NCBI GenBank assembly: GCA_012274445.1
Contig: JAAROD010000080.1
Span: forward strand, 992,001 to 1,056,000
Origin: Sclerotiophoma versabilis
Lineage: Eukaryota; Ascomycota; Dothideomycetes; Pleosporales; Didymellaceae
Direction: 5' to 3'
Length of the DNA stretch: 64,000 bases
This document shows positions 21,523 through 31,085 of the stretch, in pieces. The number at the start of each line of letters is the position of its first letter. Within the stretch, counting starts at the first letter, position 1. The position numbers and the translations under genes were made by a program. The notes under the pieces were generated by a model that had not been told where the DNA came from, did not search any database, and saw only the letters and a list, made by a program, of their open reading frames with translations.

Positions 21523-23691
21523 CTAACCACTGCTACGTCCAACCTCTCTCCTCAACCACTCCGCCCAGACTCCTAAATCCCCACATACCTCCAACGCCTT
21601 CCCCACCCTCTTGATCCTCGCTTCCGCGTCCTGTACCTTGTCCAAATCCTCCTCCCCCGGTGCCCTCCCCTCTGTAACATTCTGCTCGTTCACCACCAGC
21701 TCCCCATTGGCATGCACATCCAGCGTGACGCTGAGTGGGGCGTGTGAAGCGGTGGGACCCGCCATGTCCGTATCGGAGAGCAGACCTGACAGCAGATCGG
21801 AGATAGAAGCCGGTGTTGCAGCGCCGGGCGTCGCAGTCATCTTCACGTTGGAAGGGAGTGTTGATGAGGGATGAGGAATGTGGAGTGTGAGGCGAGGCGC
21901 AGGTGGGGTATAGGAGAGATTGAGGTCCAATTGTAGTGGTGGCTCTGAAGAGTTGGTATTTGGGGTGATTGGTGGTGTTGGCAGTTGCGCGGTCTTCTTT
22001 TGCTCTGCCGTTTCGGGGAAGGAGTTCTGGAGGAGCGAGGTCGTGGAGGCGTATTGGCGGAGAATTGGCAGTATTTCGACCAATTGCTTTGGATGGGCGA
22101 AAGGAAGACTTTCTAGTTTTCTGCTATACTCCATCTTAGGAACGTACAGGCTGAGGTTGTGTGTTTTGTCCGTCTCATGTCCATCTTCGTCGCGTACCAG
22201 GACAGATTTTGTACTGCGGATTTCATGTGTCGTGGCGCCAGCTGTACCAGTCATACCAGGATCGAGCTCGTTGGGTCGTAATGCAAGACCCACGAACGTC
22301 GTCGCGAGAAAGTCCTGCGGTGGCTCGACACTAACAGATTGATATAGTGAAATGTATGTGGTGAGGGGAACAACAAGCGGCGGGTGGAATTTAGCTACGA
22401 AACGAATGTTCGGTAAACGGCCAGGCGCAGCATCGAGGTTCATGGCGTCGTCGTCGTCTGTCGATGCTGGCGGCTCCAGGAATGTTGATTTTGGATCTTG
22501 CCAGTCTAGTGATGGTCTGTTAAGAAGGATGTTGTTGAGGGCGTCTGCGTCATTCGCATCCGTAGGCTTCTCAATTGTGTCACTGATCCAGTCGTCTGAT
22601 ATGCGGACGGGCGTGTATAGTGTCGACGGGGAAGCTTCGCATTCCAGAGTTAGTGAGTAGACCTTGTTTGTCTCAAGGTCGTCTTCGTCCTCTGGATATT
22701 TACTCTGTTCCTGAGAGTCAATATCCATCTTCTCCTTGCCTTTCTCAGAGGTTGTTGTCTTTGTCCGTAACTTGGGTATAATGTGTCGCCTATCCATCCA
22801 GTATTCCAGATTAAGCCCCAGACGATCTCCAGTGTTCGGCCTGGGCCGACCACTCTTCTTGCATAGCACTTCCCTCTCTGCCTTGCACAATCGATTGGGT
22901 GTATTCTCATCCAATACAGTAAGCGCCATCTTCTTCTCGTGCTCGAACAGCTTCCGCAAACTTGTGTATACACCTGCAATAGCGTTGTAGCAATTAACTC
23001 CTCCATTCTGAGGTGATCCCAGCTTGTCCAGAGTCACAAGCTTCTCCAGATTCTTCGCAAAACGCTCGAGGGTGACATTCACCTTGCTCTGACCGGGAAG
23101 AGGTTGCAGATTCCGGGTAAGAATCTTCGTGCCTGTTTCACCAAAGCCAATGCTGGCATTATGGCTGTCGAAGCCGCCCTGTAGCTCAATCTTTTTAACT
23201 TCGTCGCCGTGGAAAACGATCTGCGCGTGTTAATATTAGCGAGACTATGCACTGAATCAGTGGGTATTGACCTCTAGCAGGTTCGTTTCGCCAACAGCAA
23301 GAATGTAGACATTGCTTCCCTCCTTTTCGCAGTGTATACCAAGCCTAGTACAGAGCGCAAGCACGTTCTCCTCACTGACTCGCCCAGGCTTTTGCTTCAG
23401 TGTTTCGATGATGTTATGTAGCCTCCTAGTCCTTTCCGCTTCATCTGCGCGTCCCATCGCGCTCGCGCTTGGCATCCCCAGTTGCGACAAGGAAATGTCC
23501 ATGTTTACACCGCCCATTGGCATACCTCCAAGAGCTCCTCCCCCGTCATTCAGCATGTTAAGCATCGCAGGCGAGTCGTAGTTCATCATGCCGGTTGCTG
23601 CGCCCGTATGAGGCACGCTGCGCGGGGCTGGTGACGAGAATGCGGGGAGGTGCTTTTGCGGCGTGTTGGTGGAAGGTGTAGGCGTGGCCAT
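21523..23691 (-). CDS. MED1: Mediator of RNA polymerase II transcription subunit 1
   Basis: There are two exons, 23272-23691 and 21523-23220, split by a 51-bp intron (donor GTCAAT, acceptor CGCGCAG). Together they encode 705 residues. After a low-complexity N-terminus (Pro/Ser/Met/Gly, residues 1-80) the fungal Med1 domain begins at about residue 85 with a helical segment and SEENVLALCTRLGIHCEKEG. It continues through TLERFAKNLEKLVTLD and the conserved RPRPNTGDRLGLNLEYW in the long second exon. Med1 sits in the Mediator middle module and links activators to polymerase II. The C-terminal third is Pro/Ser/Thr-rich. The assignment rests on the order of these blocks and on length, which fits filamentous-fungal Med1. 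Confidence 0.88.
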
Positions 23692-24080
23692 CGTGATCGC
23701 ACAGCGTGCAGACGATCAAAGCTGGAGCGCTAGTCACCGAGGGAAATAGCGAAAATGTCCGGCGTTATGTTTCAAGGTATCATGTCGGGGGAGCTGCTGC
23801 TTGACGTGGAGCGCAAGGGTCGAGCTGGATGGTGAATTCGCGCGAGTCAGGGCTTGGCAGGCACATGCAGGAAGATGTCATTGTTGGCTCTGTATGATCG
23901 CGCATAGACGCTCGAAATATGCTTGGTCGTTGAGCATTGAATATCCTGAACATAACATTCAATCTTGTGACACGGCTTCGATGCTGTCTTTGCGTCTGCC
24001 ATGGGGTATAGTGCTGTGATAGGTCCCCCCCACAATCAACCCAAAAACTCCGTGAAACAAATGCTATGCACTAATGAGCG
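23692..24080. other. MED1 promoter region
   Basis: This 389-bp gap separates the MED1 start codon from the stop of the next reverse-strand gene. It should contain the MED1 promoter and the neighbour's 3' UTR. I recognise no specific element. Confidence 0.5.
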
Positions 24081-24621
24081 TCAATCCAGTTCAACGACCT
24101 CTTCCTCCCCTTCTGTGAGCTCCGTAATTCTGCTCTTCGTCCGCAGCCCTGTGGCTCGACGCGCCTTCGTTGCACCTCCCTTAGTCTTTGCAGCACTCTT
24201 GCTCCTGTCTGCTGCACCATCTAACAGCGTTCCAAATTGCAGACCATTCGTTACATCGTCCGCATCGTTGGGGTATCCAATAGCTCGTGGACGCTTCTTA
24301 GGTCGCTGCGCAGCCTCTCCCTCACGCTCCGCCTTGTCCTGGGCCTCCTGTTCCCATCTCTTGCGCACCTCGTCTTCGGCCTTGTTTTCCATCGAGTGAA
24401 AGGATGCGTGGTGATTGCAGCCGTCGCATTCATATGAGGACGACGACTACAGGCTTGTCAGTAAGAGCTAAATTATAAGGAGAAAGTATCTATACCTTCA
24501 GGGGGTGCAACATGAAGCGCAGACATGGACACCGTGACGAGACGATGGACTGCTTGAAGTTGCACTGCCCGCGTGGAGGCACATAGCCCATCTGCGTCCA
24601 GACGTTCGTCACGTCCACCAT
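24081..24621 (-). CDS. Small conserved-looking Cys/His protein, function unknown
   Basis: Two exons, 24496-24621 and 24081-24446, flank a 49-bp intron (GTATAG donor, CTTACTGACAAG branch region, CTGTAG acceptor). They give 163 residues. The N-terminal 65 residues hold a compact set of potential metal ligands: C20, the CPC pair at about 31-33, then YECDGCNHHASFH across the splice junction, i.e. CxxC followed by HH and H. This suggests one small zinc-binding fold. From residue 61 on, the protein is a charged helix (MENKAEDEVRKRWEQEAQDK), then a Lys/Arg-rich stretch (KKRPRAIGY) and an acidic tail. Because the ligand pattern reads cleanly through the splice site, I consider the gene real, but I do not recognise the family. 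Confidence 0.75.
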
Positions 24622-25332
24622 TGTAAAGGCGGCAGTTGACCGGCGTGAAAAAGATAATGGCGGCGCACGAACGTTTATAGGATGGTCAAAAGCGCACAGC
24701 GCTATGTCAGGTCATGCCATGATGCAAACAAGGCAAGTGAAGGTGCGAGCGCGTTTGTAAACGCGAGATTGTCTCGACTTCACGTGCATGACTGCGGAGA
24801 TCCCGGGAGAGCCCCACATCTCTTCACCCTGCGTGTAACACTACCCATGACCGAGGGACGAGAGAGTTGTATCGTGTGAATATCATAGAAGATGAGCAAC
24901 GAAGTGAACATCTCTGAAAGCCATAACATGACTGTGGAATCATACGAGTTGGGCATGCAAGATTTGGAATTGTAATCTAGTGCTCACGATGGCATTGGCA
25001 ATCAGAGCTTACAAGCATGCACCAACTGACTGCGGTGTCTTCAGTCACCCTAGAGGGTATGACGATGATCGTGCCTTCTGTCCGCTCGGTTATGACACTG
25101 TAGATTGATTCCAACCTGATTCCATATTGGCTTGGCGCTACGTGGAAGGGCACTATCGTCGGCAGACGGCGGTTCCATTGAACTGGCCGATCGACATTGC
25201 GGGGTACATGCTCAGGTATAAATTCTCCCATTGCATCATGATCGGAAGTACCTGCAAACCATCCTTGAATCTCTTGAAAGCTAACCTCATCCACTTCATC
25301 TTGATACTATTCGCCTCGTCATATTAGCAGAA
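24622..25332. other. Divergent intergenic region
   Basis: These 711 bases separate two divergent genes and probably contain both promoters. No open frame with a domain, RNA gene or repeat was recognised. Confidence 0.5.
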
Positions 25333-25844
25333 ATGGCCGCCGGAGGATGCATATGTGGAAACGTTCGTTATGAAGCCGGAGGAGAGTCTGCAGCAAGCGT
25401 AGGTGGACGGTCCAGAGGTTGACTCCAGCAGCTGCTAATCGAGGCATAGATTCTCTGCCACTGCACAGATTGCCGTAAGATTGGTGGTAGCACCTACAGC
25501 ACCAACGGCGTCTACGACGCGGACCAGTTCAAGATCACCAAGGGCACCCCTAAGCAGTACAAGAAGAAGGCCGACGGCGGTAACGAGATCATCTCTAACT
25601 TTTGGTACGTATTCGGGGTAGCCTCCAGGGCGGTACAGGGCTGACATGCCGTAGCGGCGACTGTGGTACCACCATGTGGCGCGAGGGAGCCACCTTCCCA
25701 GGCAAGAGGATCCTCAAGATCGGAACACTAGACGACACCAGTATTCTTGACAACCTCAAGATCAACGCTGAGCTGTACGCTGACACGAGGCCCAAGTGGG
25801 TCGGTGCGCAAGAGGGCGCAGACCAGAAGAAGGGCATGTCGTAG
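25333..25844 (+). CDS. GFA-type (Mss4-like fold) zinc protein, glutathione-dependent formaldehyde-activating family
   Basis: Three exons, 25333-25398, 25450-25604 and 25655-25844, encode 136 residues; the introns are 51 and 50 bp. The full cysteine signature of the GFA/CENP-V family is present: GCICGNVRY at residues 5-13, LCHCTDCRKIGGS straight after the first splice site, and FCGDCGTTMW, whose first Cys codon is split by intron 2. The family binds two zinc ions. The founding member speeds formation of S-hydroxymethylglutathione from formaldehyde and glutathione, but most fungal members are uncharacterised, so substrate is not claimed. The gene ends 79 bp from the convergent TFB5 stop. Confidence 0.92.
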
Positions 25845-25923
25845 GAGGTACGTTGTATTCGTGGGCGGGGTCCGTTGCTTTATATCGTATGCGATGAACC
25901 GTGGTAGTAGTAGCGATTATAAT

Positions 25924-26236
25924 CTACTCGGAGTCTGAGCTCTCGGGCTCCTTCAAACGCTCTCTCATCATCTGTGTTCTGTTAGTGGGGTCCACGTCGC
26001 GGCTTAAAAGGACGCTTACGTTGTTCAGCCGACCCTTGAGCTCGTTAATCTTGGTCTCCTTGACAAGAATGTGTTCCTCGTCCAACTCTTCGATGATGTA
26101 TTCGTTACTGTTCTTGCTGTCAATATCGACCAGCATGGCTTTGATCGACGCGTCGCATCGCACAAGGGTGCCTGCTATGCGTTAGTATCGCAGGAGAGAA
26201 CAGAAGCACACGCTCACCTCTTATAGCCTTGACCAT
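25924..26236 (-). CDS. TFB5: TFIIH basal transcription factor subunit TFB5 (GTF2H5/TTDA)
   Basis: Three small exons, 26218-26236, 26020-26171 and 25924-25971, give 72 residues, matching the usual length of TFB5. It starts MVKAIRGTLVRCDASIKAML and carries the core IIEELDEEHILVKETKINELKGRLNN of this family. TFB5 stabilises TFIIH (with p52/Tfb2) for nucleotide excision repair and transcription initiation. Intron 1 is 46 bp with GTGAGC and GCAG. Intron 2 (25972-26019) has GTAAGC, CACTAAC and ACACAG. It is exactly 48 bp without a stop, so an unspliced reading gives a plausible 16-residue insertion; removing it fits the family better. The acidic tail ends ESSDSE. Confidence 0.93.
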
Positions 26237-26577
26237 CGTGAAGTGTGCAAACGCGGGGTGCAGGTGGACATGTAAGGCGTGAGGTTGGCCAGCAGGGTAC
26301 TTGGTAGAGATAAAGCAGGGTTGCGCCATCCTTGGCGCATCTGCAAGGGTGAGAGCTAAGCTTTCCGCGGCGCTCCGAACCGATCGTCTTCAAACACCAG
26401 ACATTCATCATGATGTTTGAACTTTGTTGTATATCCTTTCCCTATGCGTGTTGTATCATGACCTGAAGGTCTACAGGACAAATTTCCATCGACTGCTCCA
26501 GATGTCTCTTTCGAACTTACCACATGCGTAGCTGCCTTCTCCCAGGTCTTTCCAGCAGTCGTCTCCAACGGAAAAAC
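26237..26577. other. Divergent promoter between TFB5 and the membrane-protein gene
   Basis: These 341 bases lie between the TFB5 start codon and the preferred start of the next forward gene. Part of it (from 26524) is open in frame with that gene. I recognise no specific element. Confidence 0.45.
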
Positions 26578-27384
26578 ATGAGACATGACGAACACAGACG
26601 ACTCACCATATGCAACGCTTACTCTTCGTTCCCCCTCCTCATTATCCTCAATCTCTTCATATCCTTAACTTGGGCGCTTGCCCAGGAACCCTTCTCTGTA
26701 CCCTCCATCTCAACACCCAGGCCCTCTGTGACAATGCCGCCAAAAGCAACCTTTGAGTCTATATCAGTTACCTTGTCTTCGGCCTTGTCGTCTCCAGTTT
26801 TTCCAGTCATCACAAACCAGCCACCACTTAAGACACTCCCTGACCTTTTCATCGCCGCCGAACAGCCTCAGCAACAAGTAGAAGTCAAGAACCGCGTCTT
26901 CAATTACTACTTCCTCTTCCTAGCCCTACTAGCGGCTACCGTGGCTGCATTACTGTGGTGGGTGCATCGTCACAGACGGCGCGAGCAAGAACAGCTAAGG
27001 CTGAGAGGGCAACATGCTCTGGCACGGGATGTCGAAGGTTGGGCAATCTCTAGGCGCAACCAACCACCCATCGTCGAAGGGCTCAATGAGTCTGGGGAAG
27101 CACCACCGCCATACAAACCCAAGGATGACACCCTCACCACTCTCGAGCCCGTTTCTATGAGCTCTGAGTTGGTCGTTGATGTTGCGGTACCACCAAGGGC
27201 CCTGTCGCGTAACGAGGCGGAGCATGTTCGGCTTCCAGACTACGTCGAAACGGTAGCCACGGATGACAGTGACAGAAGTACCGAGCCTGCAAGGCCGGTT
27301 GCTCAGACTGTTGCCGCTCGCGCGGACAACGGTACCAATGGAAGAACTTCCGAGCAACAGGCTGAACAAACCGGCCGCCGCTAG
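26578..27384 (+). CDS. Single-pass membrane protein with PY motifs (possible Rsp5/Nedd4 ligase adaptor)
   Basis: The open frame reaches back to an ATG at 26524. I prefer the ATG at 26578 (context AAAAACATG), which gives a textbook signal peptide: basic n-region RHDEHRR, hydrophobic FPLLIILNLFISLTW, and an ALA/QE cleavage site. The product is then 268 residues. A Ser/Thr/Pro-rich lumenal part of about 70 residues is followed by one transmembrane helix (YYFLFLALLAATVAALLWWV) and a strong positive stop-transfer stretch HRHRRRE. The cytosolic tail has PPPY inside GEAPPPYKPKDD and a second tyrosine motif LPDYVET. PPxY and LPxY bind WW domains of Rsp5/Nedd4 ubiquitin ligases, so an adaptor role is reasonable inference. 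No enzyme domain is seen. Confidence 0.78.
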   Translation: MRHDEHRRLTICNAYSSFPLLIILNLFISLTWALAQEPFSVPSISTPRPSVTMPPKATFESISVTLSSALSSPVFPVITNQPPLKTLPDLFIAAEQPQQQVEVKNRVFNYYFLFLALLAATVAALLWWVHRHRRREQEQLRLRGQHALARDVEGWAISRRNQPPIVEGLNESGEAPPPYKPKDDTLTTLEPVSMSSELVVDVAVPPRALSRNEAEHVRLPDYVETVATDDSDRSTEPARPVAQTVAARADNGTNGRTSEQQAEQTGRR

Positions 27385-28080
27385 TCACTCGCCAACTCTA
27401 GCCTTAAACTCCCCATCCAAGCACAAGAACCAGTGTTCATGTAGCTTGTCATCTTAAGCCCTTTCATATCTTCACCCCAGCTACCGGCAAGTCTGAGAAG
27501 CCACCAGATCTGTGGACCGCGGAGCAAAGGCTGCATATGTGTTCAAATACACCGTGCAGTTGAGAGTCCGACCCACATCTGTACTTTATCAAGCCAATTT
27601 GGACTGCAGTTTCGTCACAGACCCTCTTAGGCGCGCACATTGTGACCGTGGACTTCCTCATCTAAGCGATCGCGATTTTGTTTTCACCTACTAGTACCAC
27701 ACATGGATATCACTCATCTAAGCACACCCACACATATTTCGTCTTTAAGGTGGCCGATGGAAGGATTTCACCATACGCAAGAGATCCACAAGGCGCTGCC
27801 ATCCCGTGTTGAGTTGGCTTGATCAGATAGTTGTATCGGTTAGATACTCCTCTCCAACCTTGGTTAGCATAGAGGCTGCGCCAAAGTACGAAATTCGCAA
27901 CGTAATTTGAGAGCGTAAAGGTGCTTCGTACTTAGCAAACTTCTTCATCAGCAACTGTCCAACACACATCTAAACACAAGCTCAAACCCTAGAACGCATC
28001 CAGCGAACGCAAATTGCACGCGACCTCACTCACTGTAGCCAACGCACAACTTCATCCACGTCCAAAACGCCGCCATCAGT
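27385..28080. other. Intergenic
   Basis: These 696 bases follow the PY-motif membrane gene. Late in the interval (27960-28080) the sequence becomes C/A-rich with few G, resembling a 5' leader for the small ORF at 28081. No other feature was recognised. Confidence 0.45.
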
Positions 28081-28305
28081 ATGTTCTGTAGAAGAGACAG
28101 TATGGACGCAATGATTCATGACAGCACGACAGGCATGACAGGCAACGCCGATAGCCTTCATACCACGTCCAGCAGTGATACTAGCGTCGACAGTCTCGAC
28201 TTCGATCGCTTAGCCCTCAACTCTAAGTATGGCAAATTCGAGCGCTACTTCAAGGAGTCCACTATGCACGATTTGCGGTACCGAGAAGATCAAGGGGTGC
28301 GATAA
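28081..28305 (+). CDS. Possible small protein, 74 residues, function unknown
   Basis: The frame is short and matches no family I know. In favour: a C/A-rich leader ending in CGCCATCAGTATG, and a coding half (after codon 30) that favours C in third positions, as neighbouring genes do. The product has a Ser/Thr/Asp-rich centre and a charged C-terminus, LNSKYGKFERYFKE, that could form a helix. Against: no domain, small size, and no splice evidence. It may also be the first exon of something longer. Confidence 0.35.
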   Translation: MFCRRDSMDAMIHDSTTGMTGNADSLHTTSSSDTSVDSLDFDRLALNSKYGKFERYFKESTMHDLRYREDQGVR

Positions 28306-28519
28306 TCCGAAGATGCGTCTAGAAGCCATAGATTAAGTGTGGGCGTGATAGGACTATTAGAAACTCGATCCTCTCTTTTGTCTATCTTGCGCGGAAACCA
28401 AGCGCAGCGTTCTTGCAATTTGAACACTTTATCCCTGACCGCGGTCAACGCTGTAAATCACAAACACCAATCAATCGCTATGCCGCCAAACGCTGTCAAA
28501 ATGCCTAACACACCAACGT

Positions 28520-29917
28520 TCAAGCAATAGTATCACTCTCCTCCTGCGCAAGCAATCTTGTGCGCTCATGCCTGTTGTGTTCGGCATGTCTCCAGAAAGG
28601 TTGTCCGCTCTGTTCATCTCTCCACACATCTAATCTCCTCGCGCCCTGGAAACCCCAGTGCCAGACCAGCCCCGTGATGAAGCCAACAGCGTCATTCTTG
28701 AACGCCAGAATAGCCGCAACAGTAACCAGCATCACCGTGTACCTCTCTTTCCGCTCCCGCTCATCCAGTTCCTTGACTCTCTTCCCATCCCACGGCAGGT
28801 CACCGTCTTGCTCTCTCAAGTCCCGCGCATCGGTGTTCACGCTCTCGCCTACCTTCGCAAGTTCGACGCCCGCAGCCAAGACCAGGACTCCAAGCAGAGA
28901 CTTTGGTATTCCGGCCAGTAGAACGACTATGTGCTCGCCTTTCCAGAACGCGAGAATACCAAGGAGAAACTTAATCAAGCCCAGGAAGACGATGGATGAA
29001 CCGCTGCGCGCACCGAAGCGATATTGGCCCGCGAGACCACCGGAACCGTGGCATACAGGCATAGCGCCGAACCAACAACCTACAAGGTTGATTGCGGCGA
29101 CTGAGATGCCGAGGGAAGTTACCGAGGGCGCTGACGGGTAAGGCGGCGAGGGAAGCAGGTCTGAGGCTAGTGCCGAGGCGGCAATGACGGAGTTGAGGAT
29201 CGTGAGGGGGAGTTGACCGAGGGATGCGGTCGAGGTTGCGTACCAGAAATCGTGGGCCGAGGGGTGCAGGATGGGGATCTCAGTACTTGGACTTGTTGGG
29301 TTCAAACTTTCTGGTCCGAGGGCAGAGAGGATGATGCCAATTGTGAATACGACGAGGGCGTAGGGGAGTTTGGGGTATGCGAACGTGACTAGCAGAAGCA
29401 GGACGGCAGCGATGGCCCACAGCAAGTTGTCGCCCCACCATGGTCCTGTCCATTCGAGAGGTTTGAGCATTTTGGTTCCAGCGCTTAGGCAAAGTGACAG
29501 GCCTGCGCCGACTTGGATGCCCTTTACGACTGGAATCGGGGTTACTCGGTTTGCCCAGTTGATAAGCCTTGTAATGCTGAATAATCCCACCAAAACTGCT
29601 ACAACCAGCCCAGCAGCTGCATTTTCTTCGAGCGTGAACTTCCGTGCTATGGCGACCGCAGCGATGGCTTTCATGGGCTGCACCGGTAATGGTATCCCGA
29701 AAGCGAGGCCGGTGAACGCATTGGCTGCTCCAGTGAAAAGTAGAGTTGAGGGCAACGAGATCGAGTTTGTGATGACCAAAGCTGTCATGAGTGGTAACAA
29801 GGTCCCCAAGTCGCCCAGCGAGCCCGAGAGCTCTGCGAGTGGTTGCGTTTTGAGCGTTTGGACATTGTGCCTGTGGTTCTTGCGGAGACGCGGAAAAGGG
29901 TTCGCGAAGAACGGCAT
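28520..29917 (-). CDS. MOT1-family molybdate/sulfate transporter
   Basis: The product has 465 residues, starting at the ATG at 29917; the open frame continues upstream but without another ATG. It is rich in hydrophobic helices (about 10). It carries both MOT1-family signatures: the N-terminal AELSGSLGDLGTLLPLM with GIPLPVQPMKAIAA, and the mirrored second half with CWFGAMPVCHGSGGLAGQYRFGARSG. Characterised members move molybdate with high affinity across plasma or vacuolar membranes. The C-terminal tail has HERTRLLAQEE, an acidic dileucine signal of the [DE]xxxL[LI] type. This fits vacuolar or endosomal sorting as in plant MOT2, but that is inference. The gene ends close to the small ORF at 28081-28305. 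Confidence 0.92.
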   Translation of the reverse strand: MPFFANPFPRLRKNHRHNVQTLKTQPLAELSGSLGDLGTLLPLMTALVITNSISLPSTLLFTGAANAFTGLAFGIPLPVQPMKAIAAVAIARKFTLEENAAAGLVVAVLVGLFSITRLINWANRVTPIPVVKGIQVGAGLSLCLSAGTKMLKPLEWTGPWWGDNLLWAIAAVLLLLVTFAYPKLPYALVVFTIGIILSALGPESLNPTSPSTEIPILHPSAHDFWYATSTASLGQLPLTILNSVIAASALASDLLPSPPYPSAPSVTSLGISVAAINLVGCWFGAMPVCHGSGGLAGQYRFGARSGSSIVFLGLIKFLLGILAFWKGEHIVVLLAGIPKSLLGVLVLAAGVELAKVGESVNTDARDLREQDGDLPWDGKRVKELDERERKERYTVMLVTVAAILAFKNDAVGFITGLVWHWGFQGARRLDVWRDEQSGQPFWRHAEHNRHERTRLLAQEESDTIA

Positions 29918-31085
29918 GGCGAGCCGGTCGTTAGGGTGTCGATGCACACACAGTTGCGGAAAATGCAGGAGACGAACACAAGAGAAGAAGAAGTTATTCA
30001 AGACCTAGGTATCATAATACGGTGTGCAATAAGCAAGCATGCATGCCAAAGGTGGGATGATGACATGGAATGACTGGATAGCAGTACAAGCTTCAGCCAC
30101 GCGAGCAGACGTCACAAGGGAGGATGCTTGTCCACGTGTGTTGCGCCGTCGCCGGATAACGATGCGAGTAAGGCTACGACAGGGATAGTTGGTGCGTTTG
30201 AGAGGAGCTGTTGGTGGATCTGTGAGGGGTGATATTTAGCGCTGCAATCGATAGAAGTTGCTGCACATGCTGGTTCTGGCAGGTGTCGTGCATTGCGGCT
30301 GCATGTGGCTTGCAGCTTGACAGCAGACTACAAGTGATCGACTGATCGATGGGGTTTCGAAAGTTACCGGAAGCAGAAGGTTCGCTTAAGTCTGATAGAC
30401 CCCGGTCGACTGCTTCTGATTGCTCTTGCTCCGCCGCTGGAATGCTGTTCATGCCTCATTGGGGCTTCATCTTACAAACTGAGCTCCTCTGTCATCAATG
30501 CACAGGAGCAGTTCTTCGTCTAGGGTGGATTGCAAACTGAACCTGCTGAACAAATTTCAACATACCTTTGTCACTGCAATTCACTTTATACATCAGCATT
30601 CGAGTTTGAGTATGTTACAGAGCGTATCTCTCATATTGCGGAAAAGCCTGGGCGCAGCTCACCAAGACAATCAAGCTTGGAGGGCTTCTGGTTGTACTGC
30701 AAAGGTGAGTAGAACTAGTTGTAGTCCTTATGCTAGACGTAAAACCGATTAGAAGATGATAGGTACTGATTGACAGCCTCCATGTCTTTGTGATTTTGTC
30801 AAGTTTATTTCTCTGCTTGTATTTGGCTTTTCAGATATATAGGAGCATGAAGAGGGGGCTCGGCAAACCTTCCTTGAGTGCGTCTTGTGAAGGATGGTGG
30901 GGTAGTGGGGCGAGACGTCACCGCTCCGATGAAAAGCTCCAGAGCTCTTCATCCCACGGACTTCTGTCGTCCGACATCAGCATAGAAATAGTTGAAATCA
31001 AATCAAGTCAATCGCAGAGTATCACAATCAGACTCCTCTCTCTAGCACTTCAAAGAACCAAGCGTCAGCAAGATCAAACATCAAT
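29918..31085. other. Divergent intergenic region
   Basis: These 1,168 bases lie between the divergent transporter and SDR genes and likely carry both promoters. Open frames here are below 120 codons with no domain. I see no RNA gene or repeat. Confidence 0.5.
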
